A stretch of DNA of 64,000 nucleotides from Mastigias papua (lineage: Eukaryota > Cnidaria > Scyphozoa > Rhizostomeae > Mastigiidae): the NCBI GenBank assembly GCA_964019165.1, contig OZ025273.1:1446501-1510500 (forward strand), in the 5' to 3' direction. The notes under the pieces were generated by a model. It made no database searches, had not been told where the DNA came from, and saw only the letters and a program-made list of their open reading frames with translations. Position 1 is the first letter of the stretch; the number at the start of each line of letters is the position of its first letter. The position numbers and the translations under genes are program-made. This document shows, in pieces, positions 1-31,700 of the stretch.

Positions 1-14984
<14,984 letters not shown>

Positions 14985-15600
14985 GCTCATGCTTTCAATG
15001 CCTCAACGAATTTTTCTTAGGTGGGATTTTGTAAACATCTCACTGATGTTTCGACAATTAGTGAAATATGGACAAATGGACTCCCATCATGCACTTCATA
15101 CTATGACGTATACCGTAATTAGTATTGCTATTCAATCAACAAAGGTGGCAAAACAAAGAAAATTACTTTTCTGATTGAAGTTGACTTTGTATATCTGTTG
15201 TATGCAGTTCGATTTGAAAATATTCCTTCTTTGTATCAATCATTTCTCTGTACAATTAGCAATATTCATACTTGTTGACAGAATAATAATTATTATATTT
15301 CTACTATTGCTACCATCGGAAATCCTAAGGGCGTTACAGCTCAAATCCCAAGTGAACATATGGCGCTTTGTTTACCAAAACATTTGTGAAAGAGATGAAA
15401 TTATGATACCATATTGAGGGTGGTGTGATTGAGAAAGGTCTTGAGGAATTAAATTTATTCATGGTACCATATTTGGATTTCTTTGTTGTTCCTCACCTTC
15501 TATACTCCATTTACGTTATTTTAATAATTAAATTGCATGGCTGGTAACTTGTTTTTGGAGTTACAGTAGATTCGATGGGTTGTAAAGAAGTGAAGTCAAT
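14985..15600. other. NUP214 3' flank, nothing recognised
   Basis: AT-rich sequence after the NUP214 stop. I see no conserved frame and no AATAAA close to the stop, so the 3' UTR end is undefined. The T-rich region before 14950 is intron. Confidence 0.5.
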
Positions 15601-20661
<5,061 letters not shown>

Positions 20662-20689
20662 CAAGTCACCCTGTGCGCCTGAGTTGGTT

Positions 20690-21010
20690 TAAATCGGTTC
20701 ATAAGAATCCTAGTACTAGATACCCTAAACTTTAAGAAACTTGTAGAACTACAATAAAAAAGCTAAGAAACTTTAGAAATGTCTGTACCGTCTTTCACAG
20801 TTTCGGAAAACGCATTTTTCCTCTATAGATCTACAATTATCCACTACAGTATTTTATGCGCTTACAAGCCAAAAAGCCTTATGGTCACTACAAAAGACAA
20901 TATGCTTATGTTTTGTGTTCATTTTCATTACATATTTGTCAGTAAAATAAGAAACTTTTAAGAAACTTTTAGAATTAAACTGAAGAAACTGCTACTACTA
21001 GGCCTTGGAC
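20690..21010. repeat. Inverted partner of the 18.7-19.1 kb repeat
   Basis: Read on the minus strand it parallels 18745-19110, including CCTAGTAGTA, TTCTTA-rich ends and GTTTTCCGAAAC. It starts about 30 bp after the fibrinogen stop, so it probably supplies the 3' UTR. Confidence 0.65.
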
Positions 21011-21469
21011 CAGGTGCCTTATTGAAATATATGTAGCATGGTTGTAGAGAGTACAACTACTGTATAACTATACAATGCACTTGCATAAAGATATATTTAA
21101 CCCTGATCGCTGCAGTTGCACCTTTTACTGTAATGAATGTTACAGCTTTGTCACATGCTGTCACAACTTCATTTGAAGTGTTGTATTGTTAAGATCAAAA
21201 TGTTGCGTACATATCCATTGTAGTTTTCATTTTTGAAACCTTGTTGTGTAGGAGTGCCCCACAAAGACATGTTTGTTTACAATGTGCAAATTTTCATTTT
21301 CTTATTATCAACTATTACGTTTGCACGTATGTGGCTGAATAGATTTTGCTGTGATATGGGCGATATAGGGAGATGTCCTAGGAAGGGATGCAGACAATTT
21401 GACTTCACTTTCAGATATTAGCCTCTCTACCCGCAATTCTTCATGCTCATCTTACAGCCTTCGCAATAC

Positions 21470-21700
21470 GGGAAAAGATTTGAAGTAACCAATAACCAAT
21501 AAAAAAGGTTAGTAAATGGCCAGAGATGTTTATCGTATAGAGCTGCAAATTGCGGAATGGTCTCTCAGCCGAGTCTAAGCAGGCTTCCTCTCTGTATAGT
21601 TTTAAGAAAACTATTTACAGTAAGGATTTTCTTCTTTCTTTCTTCTTATTTAATCATTTTGGTTCTTATAAATGTGCTTTGAGCATTTTAACCAGGATTT
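21470..21700 (+). pseudogene. LINE ORF2 3' remnant
   Basis: A + strand frame reads LRNGLSAESKQASSLYSFKK, matching the AKLWNSLP...LxxFKxxL block that ends many CR1-like reverse-transcriptase ORFs. No upstream reverse transcriptase is visible, consistent with 5' truncation. Confidence 0.5.
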
Positions 21701-21988
21701 TATAGTTTACTTTTATTGATAACTTTCTAACATCCTATTTTTTATATTTATCGAAAGGCTCCTTGAAATTCAGCTAGCTGAAGGGCAACCCTCCTTCAAA
21801 GGATCAAATATGAAAACATATATGAATATGGATAGGGTTGGGAGACGGCCCAAACTTAATTTTTTGCTGGTCCTCCCTTGTGAATAGTCCCTTACATAGC
21901 AGTCACTCTGTTGCCATGGCAAAGGCTGCTGACATCTGACATTATACATTTGGACCATTTGGTGATTTGGTCAGAAGTTGGTGATTGA

Positions 21989-23047
21989 ATGGAGGCGGAG
22001 GCTGTTGTTTACAAGTATCCGACCGAATGCAAGACAAGGACATTTTCTTGGTGTGAGCAAAAGTGGCTAGTAAAACACTCACCCACTGAAAAGGTAGGCC
22101 CAGGACCATCAACATTTGATCTCAGGAACGTTGAGCTAGGTGAAGATGGCAGCCTGCGTCTTTGGGTTAGAGACGTGACAGGGAACTCCGGAGTCGTTTC
22201 TTCTGCAGAGGTTCAAACGATTTTTCCCCTTGGTTATGGACAATATCAGGTAGATGTGCATGGACCATTGACGGGGGAAAGATGGAATTACTTGGTTTTT
22301 GGATTTTTTACGTATGACTTCGATGATTCAACTGAGGGGAACAGGGAAATTGACATAGAGATAGGCACATTCGATGGGAGACATTTTACTGGAGGAGTTT
22401 TTTCAAACTATAATGATACACGTGGGGGCCAACAGCTTATGAACATTGACCCGGCAAGAAACAGTTTGGAGCATCGTTTGTGCATAGAATGGACCCCATG
22501 TTCAATTATTTGGACGTTGGTAGACCGAGAAACTGGTTTTGTGTTGAACGAATTGACATCAAGGACTGCTGTGCCAAGTTGTGATGGGGCATGTTTTGTT
22601 ATGAACCTGTGGCAGTTTAAGGACATTGCCCCAAATGAGAGAGGGCAATATATTACTCTTAGGGATTTCAAGCACATCCCATTGCAAAATTCTCAACAGA
22701 AAGAGCTGAACTTCATACATTCGTTGGCCTTTGAAGATAACAGAAACAAATTTGTTAAAGGAGTGGAGTATAAGAACATACAGATTCTGTTAAAAGCAAC
22801 ACGTCGAATGACAAACGTGAGGTTGTGGATTGATCAGTCTAGAAAAATTGTCAAAGTTGATTACCCAAAGGGTAGAGATTATGCAATGCTACACAATGGT
22901 GTTGACATTAAAGGGGGCCAAACAGACTTTGTAACATGTACTCTTACTTTCCTTGATGAGCATGAAACAGTTGTTCCAATTGCAATCTTTTGTGACCAGT
23001 TTAAATCACCATTCATATATTCCTTACCAGTTCAGATAGTCAGATGA
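21989..23047 (+). CDS. Intronless GH16-like (beta-glucanase fold) protein, 352 aa
   Basis: Concanavalin-A-like/GH16 family protein. Residues about 17-180 carry the layout of a mainly bacterial GH16-like group: VGPGPSTFD (36-44), SAEVQTIFPLGYGQYQVDV (72-90), FGFFTYDF (104-111), then the catalytic-type box EIDIE (E120, D122, E124). Both acidic residues expected for a retaining beta-glucan hydrolase are present. The last 120 residues are an unrecognised extension. No signal peptide or membrane segment is seen, and an in-frame TGA directly precedes the ATG. A single 1059-bp exon among intron-rich neighbours is unusual: it could be an acquired bacterial gene, a retrocopy, or a piece of a mobile element. 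The intact frame suggests it is recent or maintained. Substrate unknown. Confidence 0.7.
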   Translation: MEAEAVVYKYPTECKTRTFSWCEQKWLVKHSPTEKVGPGPSTFDLRNVELGEDGSLRLWVRDVTGNSGVVSSAEVQTIFPLGYGQYQVDVHGPLTGERWNYLVFGFFTYDFDDSTEGNREIDIEIGTFDGRHFTGGVFSNYNDTRGGQQLMNIDPARNSLEHRLCIEWTPCSIIWTLVDRETGFVLNELTSRTAVPSCDGACFVMNLWQFKDIAPNERGQYITLRDFKHIPLQNSQQKELNFIHSLAFEDNRNKFVKGVEYKNIQILLKATRRMTNVRLWIDQSRKIVKVDYPKGRDYAMLHNGVDIKGGQTDFVTCTLTFLDEHETVVPIAIFCDQFKSPFIYSLPVQIVR

Positions 23048-25640
23048 TCAGAAGTTGTTAATCATCTGATTCTTGAGAGGGGTATAAGTCCTCATTATAT
23101 TTTATAAACCTGATGGTCTCCATGGCCATCCAAATGTCAGAAATGACACCAAAAAACACCAAGCAAAATTCTGATGATCTTATTCCCTCTCCTAATATGT
23201 TAAATTATTGGGAGATTTAATGTATGTTTCCACAAACCATTAGGCACAGATACAAATTGTCTAGCTTTGAATGTGTTTTGAGACCAGAATCCTATTGGAT
23301 TACTGCAGGTGTATTGTCAGAAAGCTCAGTTTAGCACTTTTTCATTCAAGATTACCTACACTGAGTGCCTGAGAGTGATGACAGTTTTATAGCTAAGTTG
23401 TGCATTCCATGCAAGGCTGTATTCTTAGCCAGGTGCCAACCAGTACAGGAATGTTGAGTGTATTTGTGAACATGCCACCAGAGCATTTATTTGTGAGAAG
23501 CATTCATAAAGCCTTTTTAATGCATGTTTCAGAAATATGTAGCTACTCAGACCAACCACCCCTGTAACAAGAAGGCATTTGTGACGTAACAGTTTGCCTT
23601 AGAGAAATGTCCTAGTGGCTGCAGCACTCTAATGAGGTATTATACATTAGGTAAATGGGAACTCAAACGTGGGCTGACATTTCATTGCACTACACGCGTC
23701 AGACTGGATGAATTTCAAGGAATGATCTAATATCATGCTGTCAGCCTCTCTTGCATAGACGCTACGTCATGCCCAGTCATATAATGCCTACATTGCATTC
23801 TTGCACGGATTGTCAACACTGGACACTGGACACTGGACGTAGAAGCTTTGCAATTTCAAGAGGCAAGGAGAGGTCACTAGTGAGTAATAATGAGCTTGTG
23901 ATTGTGATCTGAACAGTTTACCTAACTATTTGTAAAAGTGAACGCATATCATGTTTTCAAAACCAACCGTTCGCCTTGAACCGACATGACGTAGTAGCTA
24001 TGTGGAGCCAAGAGTTAGGCCCAGAAGGCCTTGGTTGTTGATATTACATTATTAAACAAGTTGATAAGTTGCGAAAGCTTTTGCATGGTTATTGATATTA
24101 TAGAGGTTAACCGTATATCCTTTAGTTTCAAATATTCTATTTCTAAGTGTTAGGCTGATAGTTATTTCCCACGTCCAATCCCCAGCTAGCTAAAGAATTT
24201 ATTTTTTCAAGTGAATCCCACACCGAACAAGACAGCTTGAGTGTAGCAGTTAGTCACGCCCATCCATGTATGCCTTATATCTAATCATTATCTTCTTGCA
24301 GTGATATACGTAAAGGAAATTGTTCCAATATTGTAACGGCTCATTTTCATATATTGTCTTTCCCGCGCGGGAATTGGGAACCATACATTTATGACGTCAA
24401 CAAAAGAGTACTGAAAATACTGAAAATTTAACCCGTTCCCTCCACAATCCACAAACATACAATAATGTCCAGTTGCAGGACCTCCCTTTATGGATGTTCA
24501 GTGCTTTCTACTGATCCCCAACTGGCCATAAATTTACATGGCATAGAAGCAAGTTACATTATGGTTACTTATGATACAGTATTAAGCATCATTTCCAGAA
24601 TATTTCATCCATTCATCTGAGTTTGAATTTCGAATTTCACAACAAATTTCTAATGTAGGTTACTCAACCAATAAAAAGTTTATGCCAGAAGGCAAAATAG
24701 GTGTAGCAACAGTGTGCACAAGAGATATTTTGTAAATGCCAACATTCTCATATAAAATTGCAGGAGCTTAGAAGCCTACAGCATGAATTAGTATCCAAGG
24801 GGTTTGACTAGTAAAAACTATTTGAGTAGGCCACAATCTTTGGAAACGATTGTTGGAATTTGCCTGGAGACACATTTTGTTAAACATTTTTGTTCATACT
24901 TTTGAGGATGCGAGTGTCTGGGACCTGATCTTACTTTCTAGAATGCCTAGAAAGATGTCTCCCAGACCAAAATTTGAATGAATTTTGTATGGAAATGCAA
25001 AGGGACTGTCACTATATTCTGATGAAAATAATCAACACAACAAAAGATATTCAATAAGATACAGAAAATTCTGACAAAGTGGCAAAGCAACACAATTGCG
25101 GACAATCCATGAGCACTATGACAACTTTTACCCACAAGCCAAAAAATTACAGAAGGGGCCTGCAAAGGTGGATAATTTGGTTCCAACCACACTCCTTTTA
25201 TCTGCATGCCCCAGTTTCCATTGCATCCTTTAGTCAGTTGGCCAGTCTATAGTAAGTGATATGGTCAAGTCAAGTCGACATTTCAAATAGACTTGATGCT
25301 TATATTTTAAAGTGAAAGTTCCCATGAAATTGGTTGTAAGAAGGCCTTCTAGTTATAAAAGACAAAATGTGGGAATTTTTTGTCTGATTTGATGGTTGCA
25401 TGAAGGAGGTTGCTTCTAAGTAAAGTGATGAGAGACTCCCTCACTGTGTGGGAGTGTTTGAATATATGTTAGTTTTGTAGCCACCCTGCCCTTCCTCCAC
25501 CATTCATAACCATCCACAATTTATGGTCATTTTGTTGGCCCCTCCTTCCCCTCCATGTGGACATCATCAAGTATGGTTCCTTGTTACACCATGTATAGTT
25601 TTCATGCTCAAATGCAAACATTTCCAGTCTGACTTAAATA
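23048..25640. other. Intergenic, nothing recognised
   Basis: About 2.6 kb between the GH16-like ORF and MVB12. I see no conserved frame, RNA gene or clear repeat apart from a short GGACACTGGACACTGGAC triplication near 23820. Promoter elements for MVB12 cannot be identified by eye. Confidence 0.5.
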
Positions 25641-25717
25641 GTCACATGATTTTGGAAGCAGAGGATTATTTGTATGATGAAAATAGATTATATATTTGTT
25701 TACTAGATCCATCAGAT

Positions 25718-28700
25718 ATGACATCTAATTCAGATCCAATCACAAATGTTTTTATTATAACCTCAAAAGAGAATTTGAAGCCTTCGAGTAATGTTCAAAA
25801 ATTGGTATGTATTTTTTGACCTCTTTGCTACAAACTTTTTCATTTTTCTGTCATACCTTCTGTTTCTTGTACAGATGACATCTATTTTCAAGAGTTCAGA
25901 ATGTGTAGGAATTAGTGACTGATAGATATTTAAAGCTTACACTCCAATAGTAGATATATTTTAGATGGTGTCAGACTGTGCAGGGACAGTGAGACAGGTA
26001 GTATGATAGGTAGCCAATGCAATACCAATGCTAGATTGCTTGGTATTGTTACTTTGTAGTTGTATTGTAATGATTGATAGTTTGTCTAGTGATTGTATTG
26101 GTAAATGTATTATGTTTTTCATTTGCTTGACATGCAATAGCATTGAAAACAAAGTTATTGATATTTATTAGAAAATTGTGTAAATTGGTAAATTGGTGAG
26201 AGTAATAAGGGCCCTGTTTTGAAGAGTAACAAGAAGCAAAAAAAGAAAATCATTAAGTTAATTATGAATAGTTGAAGTTCCCTTCAGCATTTTTCATCTG
26301 GTCTCCCATAGATAGGTATTTGACTCTGATCATAGCTGGGTTGGTGTTTGTTCATGTGTTAGTCTGGTATTTCATTCCAAAGTAGCATCAATTGTTCCCA
26401 TTTTATATCAGAAAAATACATTAGGAATGCAACATGGGCATGTTATCCTATGGGAAATTGTGCTACTCTTCCACTCTAACTGGAGAAGAGCTTCCATTTT
26501 GTTCTGAAAGAACAACTATTTACTATAAAGAATTGTCTTGGCTCTCATTGAAATGAAGCTAGGAGATTTTCCAATGAACAGCCTTGGAAATTCCTCTTCC
26601 AGCAATCCCCAACCCTTTACTCTGAGAATATATTTATTTGATTTGAAACGAAGACGTTTTTTGTAGTTGACCTGCACACAAAGAGGCTATGATGCAGATT
26701 TGTATGAAAGCTCATGGAGAAGTAAAGGTAAAAGATATTTAGGTTATGAAAAAGACCCATCTTCATCATATGTTGTGACAGATGTGTTAATCATCAAAGA
26801 TGATGAGCCTGTACCAAATGGCTTCAGTGGAATATTTTTAACAGTTGATTCAGGTACTATTGATCTAACCTCATTGTTTTTATGCAGTACAAAATATATA
26901 GATTATTAATATTCTGATGTCAGATTTGTTTGCTTTTTACCAAGAATGTTTTTACCTCTGATGATGATATTCATCTTAAAATTTTTTATTGTTTGGGATT
27001 TGTGCAATACTTAAATAGGTATTGACATAAAGAAGTAATGAAAATGCAAGACGATAACTGACCTGAACATGATTCGAATTTGGGACCCCTGACTTTGATC
27101 AGTGGTAGAACATTTGATGTATGACGTCAGGGGTCATGTGTTCAAATCCTGTTCAGGTCAGTTATTTTCTCACACTTTCACTTTTCATTTCTCCTATATC
27201 TTGTCATTTCAACATAGTAGAAATATGTTTATTTTACATATGTAGAGCAGAACTGTGTTAATGATGTAGGGTAGGTCCATTCACCAAATGTAGCCTTATT
27301 GTAGAGTTTCAGTTTCCTCCTAGTTTAGGCCCAAAGTTTTAGTACAGATTGGAGATACAGTTGGTTATTAGATGCAAGCAGTTGGCGCATTAGTGTTTCA
27401 ACTGATTTTTCTGATATGTTACATTAAGAGCTTTGTTTTGCATATCATTTGTTTCTTATACACCATCTTGATTGGATTATATTCTCAAAAGAAAAATTCA
27501 ATCCTTATGACTTCTTGCTTTGTTTACTTTTCATTTCAGATGAAAAATCTTTGAAGAAACATATTTTGTGTATAAAAAGAGAGGCTAGGCAGACTGCTAC
27601 GAAAGGTGTATCAGATTTTTGTCTTATAAATCAATCAAAGGGTGAAAGAGCAGACACAACATTCTACACTGCTGCGTAAGTTAAATATATAACTAGTTAT
27701 GTTTTGCAAAACCTGTATCATGTCAATGATTCAAAGAGCATTTGAATGTATGTATGAATGAATGAATTTACGTATATTGCTGTACAGTAAGCATTGAAAC
27801 CTCAGAGGTCGAACAACACTCTACACTCTGAAGTCGAACACACCGGAATTCGATCAAATACTTCAAGGCCAACACACATTGCTTTTCGAACAATTCGGAC
27901 ACTTGGATCGAACCGCTTGAAGCAGAATAAGCCGATCGTACGTGGCATCGCTTGCTCAGTCTGCCCCGCGCAGCCCTTGTGAGTGGAACGGCGTATTCAG
28001 TAGTGTTTGTGCCTTTTGTGTTTATTTGCAGTCTTGCGCTATTTTAACCATTTATCATAGTTAAATGTTACAGTGCCAGGGCTTTCAATGGGAGCCACGT
28101 GATAGCTTGCGCACGCAGGCACGCATCCAAGAGCCATTTGGGAGTGATTAATCACGAGCCCAGCGATATATATCTGTTGAGAGTGATATACGGTGCGCCA
28201 AATGTTTTGACTCATTCGATTAACAGGCCAGACCACTTGAGAAATCCTTATTTGAAACTGAAACTTTTGATATTGGTTTTCATTGAGTTTACTGTCGTTT
28301 CTCATTTGTTGGTAAGGCGGGGATGCTTCTTTGCTCCCTTCTCCAAAGTTGCCATTTGTTTGTTTTTCTGCAAAGTTACGTGCAATGGCCTTGAATTACG
28401 AGTCAGTTGTTTTTGGTCCTTAGAAGCAAAAGTCTTCGAACTATAACAGCATGCTTATCAAAGCTTATAGCGTAGTTCGGGTTGAGTATTGCCAAGAGAA
28501 AGCTCGTTACGTGTTGTCAAATCATTTTTAATTGCGTCCCACTCTGTTCACCCATGTTGTTGATCGCGCGCCCATTTTATCTGAACGTGAAAGCCCGGCA
28601 GTGCAATGTCTAAGTTGACATACAGTATCGTGCAAACGGCTTCCAAATCAAAGGTGATTGTGATGTAAGCCATTAGTTGTGATCCTATCTTTCTGTATTC

Positions 28701-31700
28701 AAATGAAACGAGAATGCGAGCAAGTGACAGACCCCTAGTGGGAATCGAACTCGTGACCCATGAGTTTGTGTACGCTGAATGCTTTATCAACAGAACTGTG
28801 CGACCATGCTTTCGAATCTTTGCTCAAGGGTATGTCGTTTGCTCGCATTCTCGTTATTTATCCTGCTATAATTTGTTTGTCCAAGTTACAAAGCAGTAGA
28901 TCTCAGTGTGCAGGGTTTTAGGTTTCATAACTTCAGAACTAAAAAACATTGTGTTTTCTTTCATCAGGAGTGTAGTAAATGAAATGAATTTGACCTTCCG
29001 AGTTGACGTCATTCAGAGGCCAAATGTTTTGCCTCATTCTCATCAGACTCAAAGAGTGAATGAAACGCCATTACAAATGCCAAGAAATACCAGTGGACAG
29101 TGAGTTGTCTCATTATCAGTTTATATTCATGTTTTGCGTATTCTGTTGTAGGGTAAAATGGGCATTATATGAGATAGTTTGGCATGAAGAGAAAGTTTCC
29201 TTTCACAGAATTATTAGTCCAGCATTGCTTTGAAAGATCTAGCTTCTTCTGATAGGTTATTGATTCTGATGGGTTGTTGATTTTGGCCAGTAAGCGCTCA
29301 CTTGTCGCTGGTCAGGTTGAAGAGCCCAAGGTTGAAGTAGTCTTGAGGCTTTCTATATAGAGATTCAAACTCCTCTCTGTGTAGATAGAAACCGCTCATT
29401 TTCTCCCTTGGATTCTTGAATCGAATGAGGAAGGAACTCTATTCCTCTGCCACATGAGGTTAGGTTTCGTTTCTGGTTATGTAGTCCCTTTCACCTTAGA
29501 CCAAAAAAATGTACTATCAAGATGTTTCCGCTTCTATTCCTCTGCCACACGAGGTTAGGTTTCTTTTCTGGTTATGTAGTCCCTTTCACCTTAGACCAAG
29601 AAAATGTACTATCAAGATGTTTCCGCTTCTATTCCTCTGCCACACGAGGTTAGGTTTCGTTTCTTGTTATGTAGTCCCTTTCACCTTAGACCAAAAAAAT
29701 GTACTATCAAGATGTTTCCGCTTCTATTCCTCTGCCACACGAGGTTAGGTTTCTTTTCTGGTTATGTAGTCCCTTTCACCTTAGACCAAGAAAATGTACT
29801 ATCAAGATGTTTCCGCTTCTATTCCTCTGCCACACGAGGTTAGGTTTCTTTTCTGGTTATGTAGTCCCTTTCACCTTAGACCAAGAAAATGTACTATCAA
29901 GATGTTTCCGCTTCTATTCCTCTGCCACACGAGGTTAGGTTTCTTTTCTGGTTATGTAGTCCCTTTCACCTTAGACCAAGAAAATGTACTATCAAGATGT
30001 TTCCGCTTCTATTTCTCTGCCACACGAGGTTAGGTTTCTTTTCTGGTTATGTAGTCCCTTTCACCTTAGACCAAGAAAATGTACTATCAAGATGTTTCCG
30101 CTTCTATTCCTCTGCCACACGAGGTTAGGTTTCTTTTCTGGTTATGTAGTCCCTTTCACCTTAGACCAAGAAAATGTACTATCAAGATGTTTCCGCTTCT
30201 ATTCCTCTGCCACACGAGGTTAGGTTTCTTTTCTGGTTATGTAGTCCCTTTCACCTTAGACCAAGAAAATGTACTATCAAGATGTTTCCGCTTCTATTCC
30301 TCTGCCACACGAGGTTAGGTTTCTTTTCTGGTTATGTAGTCCCTTTCACCTTAGACCAAGAAAATGTACTATCAAGATGTTTCCGCTTCTATTCCTCTGC
30401 CACACGAGGTTAGGTTTCTTTTCTGGTTATGTAGTCCCTTTCACCTTAGACCAAGAAAATGTACTATCAAGATGTTTCCGCTTCTATTCCTCTGCCACAC
30501 GAGGTTAGGTTTCTTTTCTGGTTATGTAGTCCCTTTCACCTTAGACCAAGAAAATGTACTATCAAGATGTTTCCGCTTCTATTCCTCTGCCACACGAGGT
30601 TAGGTTTCTTTTCTGGTTATGTAGTCCCTTTCACCTTAGACCAAGAAAATGTACTATCAAGATGTTTCCGCTTCTATTCCTCTGCCACACGAGGTTAGGT
30701 TTCTTTTCTGGTTATGTAGTCCCTTTCACCTTAGACCAAGAAAATGTACTATCAAGATGTTTCCGCTTCTATTCCTCTGCCACACGAGGTTAGGTTTCTT
30801 TTCTGGTTATGTAGTCCCTTTCACCTTAGACCAAGAAAATGTACTATCAAGATGTTTCCGCTTCTATTCCTCTGCCACACGAGGTTAGGTTTCTTTTCTG
30901 GTTATGTAGTCCCTTTCACCTTAGACCAAGAAAATGTACTATCAAGATGTTTCCGCTTCTATTCCTCTGCCACACGAGGTTAGGTTTCTTTTCTGGTTAT
31001 GTAGTCCCTTTCACCTTAGACCAAGAAAATGTACTATCAAGATGTTTCCGCTTCTATTCCTCTGCCACACGAGGTTAGGTTTCTTTTCTGGTTATGTAGT
31101 CCCTTTCACCTTAGACCAAGAAAATGTACTATCAAGATGTTTCCGCTTCTATTTCTCTGCCACACGAGGTTAGGTTTCTTTTCTGGTTATGTAGTCCCTT
31201 TCACCTTAGACCAAGAAAATGTACTATCAAGATGTTTCCGCTTCTATTCCTCTGCCACACGAGGTTAGGTTTCTTTTCTGGTTATGTAGTCCCTTTCACC
31301 TTAGACCAAGAAAATGTACTATCAAGATGTTTCCGCTTCTATTCCTCTGCCACACGAGGTTAGGTTTCTTTTCTGGTTATGTAGTCCCTTTCACCTTAGA
31401 CCAAGAAAATGTACTATCAAGATGTTTCCGCTTCTATTCCTCTGCCACACGAGGTTAGGTTTCTTTTCTGGTTATGTAGTCCCTTTCACCTTAGACCAAG
31501 AAAATGTACTATCAAGATGTTTCCGCTTCTATTCCTCTGCCACACGAGGTTAGGTTTCTTTTCTGGTTATGTAGTCCCTTTCACCTTAGACCAAGAAAAT
31601 GTACTATCAAGATGTTTCCGCTTCTATTCCTCTGCCACACGAGGTTAGGTTTCTTTTCTGGTTATGTAGTCCCTTTCACCTTAGACCAAGAAAATGTACT

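Noticed and set aside
27055..27163. Functional tRNA gene
   Set aside because: Box-like words are present but the T stem does not pair and the anticodon loop is too short.
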